A stretch of DNA of 64,000 nt from Pseudacidovorax intermedius. GTDB lineage: Bacteria > Pseudomonadota > Gammaproteobacteria > Burkholderiales > Burkholderiaceae_C. The position numbers and the translations under genes were made by a program. This document shows, in pieces, positions 7,670 through 15,361 of this stretch (positions are counted from its first letter, which is position 1; each line of letters starts with the position of its first letter). Below the pieces are notes generated by a model. It was not told where the DNA came from. It saw nothing but the letters and a program-made list of their open reading frames with translations, and made no database searches. The stretch is taken from positions 62,001 through 126,000 of the forward strand of contig NZ_LDSL01000051.1 in assembly GCF_001476815.1 (NCBI RefSeq), given 5' to 3'.

Positions 7670-8460
7670 GCGGCGCCTTCATACCGCGCGGCGACGGCCA
7701 CGCCCTGCATGTCCGCGACTGGGGCGACGGGCCCCCAGTGGTGCTGCTGGCCGGGTGGGCCATGGACGGCCGCATCTGGGGCGAGACCATGCTTGGCCTC
7801 AATGCCGCCGGGCTGCGCACCATCGCCTACGACCGAAATGGCCACGGCCGGTCCACCGACCGTCCCGGCTACGGCTACGACGCGCTCGCCGATGACCTGG
7901 CCGCCGTGCTGGAAGGCCTGGATCTGCGCGGCGTCACGCTGGTGGCCCATTCGGGCGCGGGCGGCGAGGCCATGCGCTACCTGGCGCGCCATGGTCGTGC
8001 GCGAGTGGCGCGGCTGATCCTCGTCGGCGCGACCGGTCCTCGCGTGATCGGCCAGGGAGGGATTACGGCCGAGATGGTGGCGTTGCTGTGCAGGCAGCTC
8101 GGCAGCGACCTGTCGGGCTGGATCGACGCCAACATCGACCCCTTCGCACCCGGCGCCTCCAGGCGCACCAACGACTGGATGGCCGCCATGGTGCTGGACT
8201 GCTCGCGGCGTGCGGTGGTCGAGTTCCAGCGGACCATCGCCCACAGCGACCTCTCGTCGGATGCGGCGGGGCTCGACGTGCCGGTCACCGTCATCCACGG
8301 CGATCGCGACGTTTCCGCCCCGCTGGACCTCAGCGGACGCGTCTACTCGGACATGATCCCAGGCGCAGAACTCGTCGTTTACGAGGGTGCGGCGCATGGC
8401 GTCATGGTGACGCATGCGGGCCGGCTGGCCGACGACATCGCGCGGCGGGCAACGCGATGA
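7666..8460 (+). CDS. Alpha/beta hydrolase (non-haem haloperoxidase/esterase type)
   Basis: This 264-residue alpha/beta hydrolase has the oxyanion-hole strand VVLLAGWAMDGRIW, the strand and loop YDRNGHGRSTDRPG, the nucleophile elbow HSGAGG and a late GDRDVSAP acid region. The catalytic His is in GAAHGVM near the C-terminus. The layout resembles cofactor-free haloperoxidase-type esterases. The start overlaps the NTF2-like gene by four bases. Control by the divergent MmyB-like regulator is likely. The substrate is unknown; a lactone or small ester is only a guess from the fold. Confidence 0.9.
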   Translation: MSGAFIPRGDGHALHVRDWGDGPPVVLLAGWAMDGRIWGETMLGLNAAGLRTIAYDRNGHGRSTDRPGYGYDALADDLAAVLEGLDLRGVTLVAHSGAGGEAMRYLARHGRARVARLILVGATGPRVIGQGGITAEMVALLCRQLGSDLSGWIDANIDPFAPGASRRTNDWMAAMVLDCSRRAVVEFQRTIAHSDLSSDAAGLDVPVTVIHGDRDVSAPLDLSGRVYSDMIPGAELVVYEGAAHGVMVTHAGRLADDIARRATR

Positions 8461-8663
8461 TCGCGTCCAGCATCGCGCAGGCAACTGCACCGGGATGACG
8501 CGAGCGCGTGGCCTGCGTCCCACGTGCAAGTCATGGCCATGCACCGAAGTTGTCGGCTATCCGCCTGCATTGCCGCGCCGAGCAAGTCCGATCGCCCACG
8601 CCATTGCCCCAACGTTCCGCAGGCCGCATCGCCATAACTCATCTGAGGTATGTCAACTTCCCG

Positions 8664-8677
8664 TGTTTATGTAAACA
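8664..8677. promoter_or_regulatory. Perfect 14-bp palindrome, possible operator
   Basis: TGTTTATGTAAACA is a perfect palindrome in an unusually AT-rich patch of the 8461-8721 gap. An inverted TCAC...GTGA pair lies about 6 bases downstream. It is about 45 bases upstream of the DUF995-like gene. No regulator is adjacent on that side, so its function is a guess. Confidence 0.4.
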
Positions 8678-8721
8678 TTCGTTCACGTGTGAGCAAGGTT
8701 TATTGAACAGGAGTCCGGCGG

Positions 8722-9192
8722 GTGATGGTCGACGGGTGGTTGATGTGGGGATTGCTTTCCGCCTTCATCGGCGCGGTCGTGGTGGGCAGCGCGGCCGGGG
8801 CGGGCCTCAATGGCCGCACGGCCACGCTTTCCACGCTCGCGCGCAAGGGCCGCCGGCTGGACGCCGATGAAATCCAGGCGCTGGTGCGCACGGGCGCCCG
8901 CGTCGTGCGCTGGCATCCGGACGGTTGCTTCCAGAGCTGGACCAACCTGCCGCATGGACAACTGATCGCCAACAGCAACGACAGCATGACCTGGGGCCGC
9001 GGCCGATGGCAGCTCAAGGGCGAGACCTTGTGCGTGGAGATCGACTGGATCCATCGCGAGTCCGGCCTGACGGCCCACGAGGCCGGCTGTTACGCCTTCT
9101 ACGTCTGGCGGGGCAAGTACTACTATGGCCCGTCGGAGGAGCCGGCGGCGGCCAGGGACAGCCGGTTCGGCGAGATCCAGTTCAGCCGCTGA
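8722..9192 (+). CDS. Membrane-anchored DUF995-like hypothetical protein
   Basis: This 156-residue protein has an N-terminal hydrophobic segment (about 4-28) with a small-residue GAVVVGSAAGAGL stretch, probably a membrane anchor or uncleaved signal. The soluble domain carries RWHPDGCFQSW, WGRGRWQLKGETLCVEIDW and GCYAFYVWRGKYYYG. This resembles the DUF995 pattern of a structured beta domain with paired cysteines, but the match is from memory and not firm. The start is GTG at 8722 or ATG at 8725, both behind AGGAG. It stands alone, convergent with the IclR gene. Function unknown. Confidence 0.75.
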   Translation: MMVDGWLMWGLLSAFIGAVVVGSAAGAGLNGRTATLSTLARKGRRLDADEIQALVRTGARVVRWHPDGCFQSWTNLPHGQLIANSNDSMTWGRGRWQLKGETLCVEIDWIHRESGLTAHEAGCYAFYVWRGKYYYGPSEEPAAARDSRFGEIQFSR

Positions 9193-9279
9193 ACGCGCTC
9201 ACCGGATCGCCGGCACAAGCGCAACAGCAGGCTCAAAGCATCGGGGTCAGCCGCCCGGCCGGCGGCTCCAGCGCCGATT

Positions 9280-10110
9280 TCAAGCCTCTTCCCCGCCCGC
9301 TTCGCCCGTGAGCCGGTGCGTGATGCGGCGCGCGGCCCGCGCCACCGCGCGCGGCGTCTCGCCGTCCCAGGCGCTGGCGAGCCGGTCCTGGTGGTCGGTC
9401 ACGGTGATGACGAGCGCCGGATGGCCGTGCAGGTCCAGCACCGGCGCGGCGAAGGCATTGACGCCGGGAATGGGCCGGCCCACCGCCCGGGCCACGCCCC
9501 GGCGGCGAAGCTCGTCGCGCAGCACCGCCAGTTCTTCCGAGCGCGACGCCAGCGCGCTGGCCCCGGTCGCCTGCCCGAGTGGTCCAGCAATGGCCAGGCG
9601 CAAGGCCTCGAGCGGCATGGAGGCGGCAAAGGCGCGGCCGGTGGCGGTGTCGAAGAGCGACAGCACGCTGCCCACCCGCAGTGCCACATGCAGCGGTTGC
9701 CGCGCCTCCGCCAGCCGCACCACCGTCGGCCCGAAATTGCCCCACACCGACAGCGCGACGGCGTGGCCGGTCTGCGTCGACAGAGCCTGCAGCACGGGCT
9801 CGGCCGCCTTGAGCGGATCCAGCCGCTGCAGGCAGGCCAGGCCCATCTTGAGCGCCGCCGGCCCCAGGTCGTAGCGGCCGCCCGCGTCCTGCTCCACCAG
9901 GCCCAGGCGGCCATAGCTCACCAGGTACGGATGCGCCCGTGACGGCGTGAGTCCGGCCGCGGCGGCCAGGTCCTTGAGGCTCATGGCACCTGCGCCGTCG
10001 GCCAGCGCGAGCAGCAGGCGGCCGCCCACCTCCACTGACTGCACCGCGCGCTGCAGCTTCTCTCCGTTCTCTTCGGCCGGCACGGTCGGCGGTTTCGATG
10101 TCGCTCTCAT
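9280..10110 (-). CDS. IclR-family transcriptional regulator
   Basis: This 276-residue protein has an N-terminal winged helix (about 20-80: VQSVEVGGRLLLALADGAG, LKDLAAAAGLTPSRAHPYL) and a C-terminal IclR effector domain (about 95-270: VALSVWGNFGPTVVRL, SLFDTATGRAFAA, PGVNAFAAPVLDLHGHPAL). I chose the ATG at 10110 because the helix-turn-helix then begins at the usual distance from the N-terminus. It diverges from the MBL/monooxygenase cluster, and the shared gap holds a strong promoter and a GTTCGC-N5-GCGAAC palindrome. Control of that catabolic cluster by an aromatic or organic-acid effector is the natural inference. Confidence 0.93.
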   Translation of the reverse strand: MRATSKPPTVPAEENGEKLQRAVQSVEVGGRLLLALADGAGAMSLKDLAAAAGLTPSRAHPYLVSYGRLGLVEQDAGGRYDLGPAALKMGLACLQRLDPLKAAEPVLQALSTQTGHAVALSVWGNFGPTVVRLAEARQPLHVALRVGSVLSLFDTATGRAFAASMPLEALRLAIAGPLGQATGASALASRSEELAVLRDELRRRGVARAVGRPIPGVNAFAAPVLDLHGHPALVITVTDHQDRLASAWDGETPRAVARAARRITHRLTGEAGGEEA

Positions 10111-10123
10111 GGAGCAAACGAGT

Positions 10124-10185
10124 TTGACACAGGAAAACCGCCTGCCTATATTCGCACCCAGCAAATCCGTTCGCCTTTTGCGAAC
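10124..10185 (+). promoter_or_regulatory. Sigma-70 promoter plus IclR-type operator for the MBL/monooxygenase cluster
   Basis: TTGACA at 10124-10129 and TATATT at 10147-10152 are separated by 17 bases, close to the sigma-70 consensus. Downstream is a perfect inverted repeat GTTCGC-CTTTT-GCGAAC at 10169-10185, roughly at the transcription start. The position suits repression by the divergent IclR protein. The promoter is clear from sequence; the protein that binds is inferred. Confidence 0.75.
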
Positions 10186-10212
10186 CACGATATCCCACGG
10201 AGACACGTATCC

Positions 10213-11166
10213 ATGAGCAAGACCTTCGCATCCGCCGCCGACCTGGAAGACAAGAAGGTCAGCTTCACCCAGTTGTCCGAGCACGCCTGGGCCTACACCG
10301 CCGAGGGCGACCCCAACACCGGCGTGATCATTGGCGACGACGCCGTGCTGGTGGCCGACACCCAGGCCACACCCGCCATGGCGCAGGACGTCATCCGCCG
10401 CATCCGCGAGGTGACCGACAAGCCGATCCGACACGTGGTGCTGACCCACTACCACGCCGTGCGGGTGCTGGGCGCCTCGGCCTACGGCGCCCAGCAGGTC
10501 ATCGCCAGCCAGGACACGCACGACCTGATCGTGGAGCGTGGCGAGGCCGACAAGGCCAGCGAGATCGGCCGCTTTCCGCGCCTGTTCCGCGACGTCGAAT
10601 CCGTGCCCGCCGGCCTGACCTGGCCGACGATCACCTTCACCGGCCGCATGAGCCTGTGGCTCGGCAAACTGGAAGTGCAGCTGCTGCAACTGGGCCGCGG
10701 CCACACCAAGGGCGACACCGTCGTCTGGCTGCCGGGCGAGAAGACACTGCTGTCGGGCGACCTGGTCGAGTTCGACGCCACCCCTTATGCCGGCGATGCC
10801 TACTTCCGCGACTGGCCCGCCACGCTGGACAACATCGCCGCCCTCGGCCCGCGCGCGCTGGTGCCCGGTCGCGGCCCGGCGCTGCTGGGGGAGGCCCGCG
10901 TGCAGGCCGGCCTGGCCGCCACGCGCGACTTCATCCGCGACCTGTGGGCCTGCGTGCAGGAAGGCGTGGCCGCCGGCAAGGACCTGCGTGCCACCTACGA
11001 ACACAGCTTCGCCACCCTGCAGCCCAAGTACGGCCACTGGGTCATCTTCAACCACTGCATGCCCTTCGACGTGACCCGCGCCTATGACGAGGCCACGCAG
11101 CACGCGCACCCGCGCGTGTGGACCGCCGAGCGCGACCGCCAGATGTGGGAAGCGCTCGAAGGCTGA
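10213..11166 (+). CDS. MBL-fold protein with degenerate metal-binding motif
   Basis: This 317-residue protein has a metallo-beta-lactamase fold (GVIIGDDAVLVADTQATP; VVLTHYHAVRVLGASAY; GRGHTKGDTVVWLP; LLSGDLVEFDATPY). The usual HxHxDH is HYHAVR: His79 and His81 remain, but the site-2 Asp and His are Val83 and Arg84. His164 and Asp183 are present, so at most one metal site looks intact. It is the first gene behind the strong promoter and lies 107 bases before the FAD monooxygenase. It may hydrolyse a thioester or lactone in the same pathway or have a non-canonical role. I believe relatives share this altered motif, but that needs checking. Confidence 0.9.
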   Translation: MSKTFASAADLEDKKVSFTQLSEHAWAYTAEGDPNTGVIIGDDAVLVADTQATPAMAQDVIRRIREVTDKPIRHVVLTHYHAVRVLGASAYGAQQVIASQDTHDLIVERGEADKASEIGRFPRLFRDVESVPAGLTWPTITFTGRMSLWLGKLEVQLLQLGRGHTKGDTVVWLPGEKTLLSGDLVEFDATPYAGDAYFRDWPATLDNIAALGPRALVPGRGPALLGEARVQAGLAATRDFIRDLWACVQEGVAAGKDLRATYEHSFATLQPKYGHWVIFNHCMPFDVTRAYDEATQHAHPRVWTAERDRQMWEALEG

Positions 11167-11273
11167 TCGCCCGAGCGTCGCAGCACCCGACAGGGCCGCA
11201 GCGCGAGGCGCACGGCACCAGCCCGAAGAACAGGCGCCCCGCGCCCAGAAGAACGATCGCAGGAGACACGCCC

Positions 11274-12950
11274 ATGACGGCATCCGACCCCGCGCCGCCG
11301 CCGCACGCCTTTCGCGGCACCGGCGAACAGGTGCAGGCCATCCAGTTCCCCTACCGCCGCTCGCCGGACCAGGACGCGCCCGCGCCGGTGCGCCATCCCG
11401 TGGTCGTGGTGGGCGCCGGCCCTGTCGGCCTGACGCTGGCCATCGACCTCGCCCAGCGTGGGCAGCCCGTGGTGCTGGTGGACAACGACGATCGCCTGTC
11501 CACCGGCTCGCGCGCGCTGTGCTTCGCCAAGCGCACGCTGGAGATCTGGGACCGCCTGGGCGTGGGCGACGCCATGGTCGACAAGGGCGTGTCGTGGAAG
11601 GTCGGCAAGGTCTTCCTGAAGGACGCGCAGCTCTACCAGTTCGACCTGCTGCCCGAGGACGGCCATGCCCGCCCCGCCTTCATCAACCTGCAGCAGTACT
11701 ACTGCGAGGCCTTCCTGGTGGAGCGCGCACTGCAACTGCCGCTGCTCGACATCCGCTGGAAGCACGGGCTCACGGCCATCGACAGCCGCTCCGACGGCGC
11801 CGTGCTCACGCTCGACACGCCCGACGGCGCCTACCGCATCGAGGCCGACTGGCTGGTGGCCTGCGACGGCTCACGCTCCCCCACCCGCCAGCTGCTCGGC
11901 CTGGAGAGCCAGGGCCGCGTGTTCCGCGACCGTTTCCTCATCGCCGACGTGCGCATGACGGCGGACTTTCCGACCGAGCGCTGGTTCTGGTTCGACCCGC
12001 CCTTCCATCCTGGCCAGAGCGTGCTGCTGCACCGCGAGCCGGACAACGTCTGGCGCATCGACTTCCAGCTCGGCTGGGACGCCGACCCGCAGGCCGAGCG
12101 CCAGCCGGAGCGGATCATCCCGCGCGTGCGCGCCCTGCTCGGCCCGGACGTCGACTTCACGCTGGAGTGGGCCAGCGTCTACACCTTCGCCTGCCAGCGC
12201 ATGGCGCGTTTCGTTCACGGCCGCGTGGTGTTCGCCGGCGACAGCGCGCACGGTGTGTCGCCCTTCGGCGCGCGCGGCGCCAACAGCGGCGTGCAGGATG
12301 CCGACAACCTGGGCTGGAAGCTGCACCGCGTGCTGCAGGGCCGCGCCGACGCCCGGCTCGTCGACAGCTACGGCAGCGAGCGCGAGGCCGCCGCGGACGA
12401 GAACATCCTGAACTCCAGCCGGGCTACCGACTTCATCACGCCCAAGAGCGAGATCAGCCGGCTCTTCCGCGACCAGGTGCTGGCCCTGGCGCGCCACCAC
12501 GCCTTCGCGCGCCGCCTGGTCAACAGCGGCCGGCTGTCCGTGCCGGCCACGCTGCACGACTCGCCGCTGAACACCCCGGACACCGACACGGGCGACGACG
12601 CCTTCGCCGGCGCGGCCGTGCCCGGCGCCCCGCTGTGCGATGCGCCCGTCCGCGGCGCGGAAGCGGCTGGCGGCGATGCCGGCTGGCTGCTGCGCAGCCT
12701 GGGGGACGACTTCACGCTGCTGGTCTTCGGCGAGGCGCCGCCCTGGACATCGGCGTTGCCGGGCGTGGCCGTGCGCCGCATCGGCATCGACCTCCACGAC
12801 ACGCAGGGCCTGGTCGCGCACCGCCTGGATGGCCGGCCTGGCACGGCGTATCTGCTGCGGCCAGACCAGCATGTCTGCGCCCGCTGGCGCAGGCCTACCC
12901 ACGCCGACGTGCGCGGCGCGCTGGCCCGCGCCGGCGGCCTGGCCGCGTGA
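11274..12950 (+). CDS. FAD-dependent aromatic monooxygenase (MhpA/UbiH-like class A)
   Basis: This 558-residue flavoprotein hydroxylase has an N-terminal FAD motif GAGPVGLTLAIDLAQRG (about 48-64), the DG motif CDGSRSPTR and the GD motif GDSAHGVSPFGARGANSG (about 323-340). Its C-terminal domain of about 150 residues is of the thioredoxin-like type seen in phenol hydroxylase relatives. Such enzymes hydroxylate phenolic rings with NAD(P)H and O2. The ATG at 11274 follows AGGAG at a good distance. The DUF2783 gene starts 26 bases after its stop, a pairing I recall for this subfamily. The exact aromatic substrate is unknown. Confidence 0.92.
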   Translation: MTASDPAPPPHAFRGTGEQVQAIQFPYRRSPDQDAPAPVRHPVVVVGAGPVGLTLAIDLAQRGQPVVLVDNDDRLSTGSRALCFAKRTLEIWDRLGVGDAMVDKGVSWKVGKVFLKDAQLYQFDLLPEDGHARPAFINLQQYYCEAFLVERALQLPLLDIRWKHGLTAIDSRSDGAVLTLDTPDGAYRIEADWLVACDGSRSPTRQLLGLESQGRVFRDRFLIADVRMTADFPTERWFWFDPPFHPGQSVLLHREPDNVWRIDFQLGWDADPQAERQPERIIPRVRALLGPDVDFTLEWASVYTFACQRMARFVHGRVVFAGDSAHGVSPFGARGANSGVQDADNLGWKLHRVLQGRADARLVDSYGSEREAAADENILNSSRATDFITPKSEISRLFRDQVLALARHHAFARRLVNSGRLSVPATLHDSPLNTPDTDTGDDAFAGAAVPGAPLCDAPVRGAEAAGGDAGWLLRSLGDDFTLLVFGEAPPWTSALPGVAVRRIGIDLHDTQGLVAHRLDGRPGTAYLLRPDQHVCARWRRPTHADVRGALARAGGLAA

Positions 12951-12976
12951 ACGCCTGACGCCGAGGTACCCCTTCC

Positions 12977-13192
12977 ATGCTCAACACACAACCCAACATC
13001 GACCGCTTCGACGACTTCTACGAAGCGTTGCTCGGCGCGCACCAGGCGCTGGACACGGCCGAGAGCCATGCGCTCAACGCCCGCCTGGTGCTGCTGCTGG
13101 CCAACCACATCGGCGACCTCGGCGTGCTGCGCGAGGCGCTCGATGCCGCGCGGCGCGATGAGGTGCCCACGGGCCGGGTTTCACCGGCGTGA
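12977..13192 (+). CDS. DUF2783 small protein, monooxygenase partner
   Basis: This 71-residue acidic helical protein carries the DUF2783 pattern: FDDFYEALLGAHQALD, SHALNARLVLLLANHIGD and LREALDAAR. DUF2783 genes are typically found beside FAD monooxygenases of the type encoded immediately upstream, and no biochemical role is known to me. Small size and strict pairing suggest an accessory or stabilising subunit, which is inference. It ends in the gap before the Bug receptor gene and is probably co-transcribed. Confidence 0.88.
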   Translation: MLNTQPNIDRFDDFYEALLGAHQALDTAESHALNARLVLLLANHIGDLGVLREALDAARRDEVPTGRVSPA

Positions 13193-13278
13193 CGCAGGCG
13201 GCCCACCGGCCCGCCTGCGCGGACACGCCGCCCGCGCCGCCTTCCCTCTTCACCACAACGACCCGGAGACAAACCACC

Positions 13279-14247
13279 ATGATCAACCGCAAGCAGTTCC
13301 TCGGCCTCGCCGCCGCTTCGCTGGCCCTGCCGGCACTGAACCCCGCCCATGCCCAGGGCCGGCCGCTCGAATGGGTCGTGGGCTATGCCGCCGGCGGCGG
13401 CTCGGACGTGGTGGCCCGCACCGTTGCCGAAGCCATGGGCCGCAGCCTCAACCGGCCCATCGTCATCAACAACAAGCCCGGCGCCGGCACCAACATCGCG
13501 GCCGATTACGTGGCGCGGTCCAAGGACTACGGCAACCTGGTCTTCACCGCCGACTTCGCCACGCTGGCAGCCAACCCCTTCCTCTTCAGCAAGCTGAGCT
13601 ACGACGCGCAGAAGGCTTTCCAGCCGGTGGGGCTGCTGGTGCGCTTTCCGCTCTTCCTGGTCGTGGGCGCCCAGGTGCCGGCGGACGACTTCAAGGGCTT
13701 CGCCGCCTGGGCGCGTGCGCAGAAGGACCCGGTCAGCTGGGGCTCGGCCGGCCCCGGCAGCCCGCACCACCTGGTCGGCGAGCTGTTCCGCGAGCAGACC
13801 GGCCTGGCCCTGCAGCACGTGCCCTACCGCGGCGCCGCGCCAGCCATGCAGGACGTGCTAGCCGGCCAGATCCCGGCCATGTGGATCGACAGCGCCACCC
13901 TGCTGCCCTTCCTCGCGGGCAAGAAGGTGAAGGTCATCGGTGTGGCCTCGGCCAAGCGCCTGGACCTCCTGCCGGAAGTGCCGACCTTCGCCGAACAGGG
14001 CCTGAAGAACTTCGAGGGCTACGCCTGGCAAGGCCTGGTGGTGCCGACCGGCACGCCGCCGGAGGCCACCGCCGCCTTCGCTGACGCACTGCAGCAGGCA
14101 CTGGCCGCCACGCCCGTGCGCGCCCGCCTGCAGGCCCTGGGCGTGGAGCCCATGCCCGGCACGCCCGAGCAGATGGCCCGCTTCGCCGCCGCCGAGCGGG
14201 AAAAGTGGGGCGCGGTGATCCAGCGGGCGGGCGTGCGGCTGGACTGA
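13279..14247 (+). CDS. Bug-family periplasmic solute receptor (TctC-like)
   Basis: This 322-residue protein has a signal peptide (about 1-26, ending PAHAQ). The Bug fold follows: WVVGYAAGGGSDVVARTVAEAMG, then INNKPGAGTNIAADYVA and HVPYRGAAPAMQDVLAGQIPAMW. Bug receptors bind carboxylates or aromatic acids with a pyrrolidone-like loop and are hugely expanded in Burkholderiales, usually without an adjacent transporter, as here. I chose the ATG at 13279 because it gives a proper signal sequence after GGAGA; the longer frame from 13189 has none. Co-location with the monooxygenase suggests it captures the substrate of that pathway. Confidence 0.93.
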   Translation: MINRKQFLGLAAASLALPALNPAHAQGRPLEWVVGYAAGGGSDVVARTVAEAMGRSLNRPIVINNKPGAGTNIAADYVARSKDYGNLVFTADFATLAANPFLFSKLSYDAQKAFQPVGLLVRFPLFLVVGAQVPADDFKGFAAWARAQKDPVSWGSAGPGSPHHLVGELFREQTGLALQHVPYRGAAPAMQDVLAGQIPAMWIDSATLLPFLAGKKVKVIGVASAKRLDLLPEVPTFAEQGLKNFEGYAWQGLVVPTGTPPEATAAFADALQQALAATPVRARLQALGVEPMPGTPEQMARFAAAEREKWGAVIQRAGVRLD

Positions 14248-14475
14248 GCGGCTTGCGACGGTGGATGGCGTCGAACCGCGGGCCGGGGGTCGTGAGCCCG
14301 GAGCCAGGTGCCTCGGGTCACGGGTCGCGCGTCAGCCAGTGGCGTTCGCGGCGGATAGCATCGGTGCTCGCGGCGTCCGAGCCGCGCCGCGCTGGATCAC
14401 CGCCTGGGTCGCCAGCCCTGTGACCGCCCTCACCCGTCCTCCATCTCGCCGATCCACCCGGACCGACGCCGCCCC

Positions 14476-15255
14476 ATGAAGATCGCCACCTGGAACGTCA
14501 ATTCCCTCACCGCCCGCCTCCAGCACGTGCTGGACTGGCTCATCGCCAACCCGGTCGACCTGCTGTGCCTGCAGGAACTGAAGATGACCGACGACAAGTT
14601 CCCGCTGGAGGTGCTCAAGTCCGCCGGCTACGAGGCCGCCGTGTTTGGGCAGAAGACCTACAACGGTGTTGCCCTGCTCAGCCTGCACCCGATGCAGGAC
14701 GTGCACCGCAACATCGGCGGTTTCGCGGACGAACATTCGCGGGTGATCGCCGCGACGGTGGACGCGCCCGGCGGTCCGCTGCGCGTGGTCAACGGCTACT
14801 TCGTCAACGGCCAGGCGCCCGGCTCCGACAAGTTCGCCTACAAGATGCGCTGGCTCGACGCCCTGCGCGACTGGCTGCGTGCCGAACTGGCGGCCCATCC
14901 GCGGCTGGTGCTGCTAGGGGACTTCAACATCACCCCGGAAGACCGCGACAGCTTCGACCCGGTCGGCCTCAAGGAGACCATCCACCACACGACCGAGGAG
15001 CGGCAGCACTTCCAGGCCCTGCTCGACCTGGGCCTGGTGGACAGCTTCCGCCTCTTCGACCAGCCGGAGAAGAGCTTCTCCTGGTGGGACTACCGCATGC
15101 TCGGCTACCAGAAGAACCGCGGCCTGCGCATCGACCACATCCTGGTCAGCGAGCCGCTGGTGGCCGAGGTACAGGCCTGCACCATCGACCGCGTGCCGCG
15201 CAAATGGGAGAAGCCGAGCGACCACGCGCCGGTGGTGCTCGAACTCAGGCGTTGA
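14476..15255 (+). CDS. xthA: Exodeoxyribonuclease III
   Basis: This 259-residue EEP-fold nuclease has MKIATWNVNSLTARLQHVLDW at the start, the metal-binding Glu in LCLQELKMTD, the active-site loop GDFNITPED, GLRIDHILVSEPL and the C-terminal SDHAPVV. Length and motifs are standard for XthA, which acts at apurinic/apyrimidinic sites and degrades DNA 3'-5' in base-excision repair. It is a single gene preceded by a 228-base gap (14248-14475) in which I see no clear promoter motif. It converges on ntrC. Confidence 0.96.
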   Translation: MKIATWNVNSLTARLQHVLDWLIANPVDLLCLQELKMTDDKFPLEVLKSAGYEAAVFGQKTYNGVALLSLHPMQDVHRNIGGFADEHSRVIAATVDAPGGPLRVVNGYFVNGQAPGSDKFAYKMRWLDALRDWLRAELAAHPRLVLLGDFNITPEDRDSFDPVGLKETIHHTTEERQHFQALLDLGLVDSFRLFDQPEKSFSWWDYRMLGYQKNRGLRIDHILVSEPLVAEVQACTIDRVPRKWEKPSDHAPVVLELRR

Positions 15256-15361
15256 GGTTTCGCAAGCGGCCGAGCCCGCGCTGATAAGGCAGGCCCCTGC
15301 CAGCGCCCCGCGCCGGCGTGCCCGGGGCGAAGCGGGGCCGGAGGTCGAGGGGTGCGGCGGC

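Noticed and set aside
15256-15361. GC hairpin (GCCCCG/CGGGGC) in the xthA-ntrC gap as a terminator
   Set aside because: There is no following T run, so it was left unlabelled.
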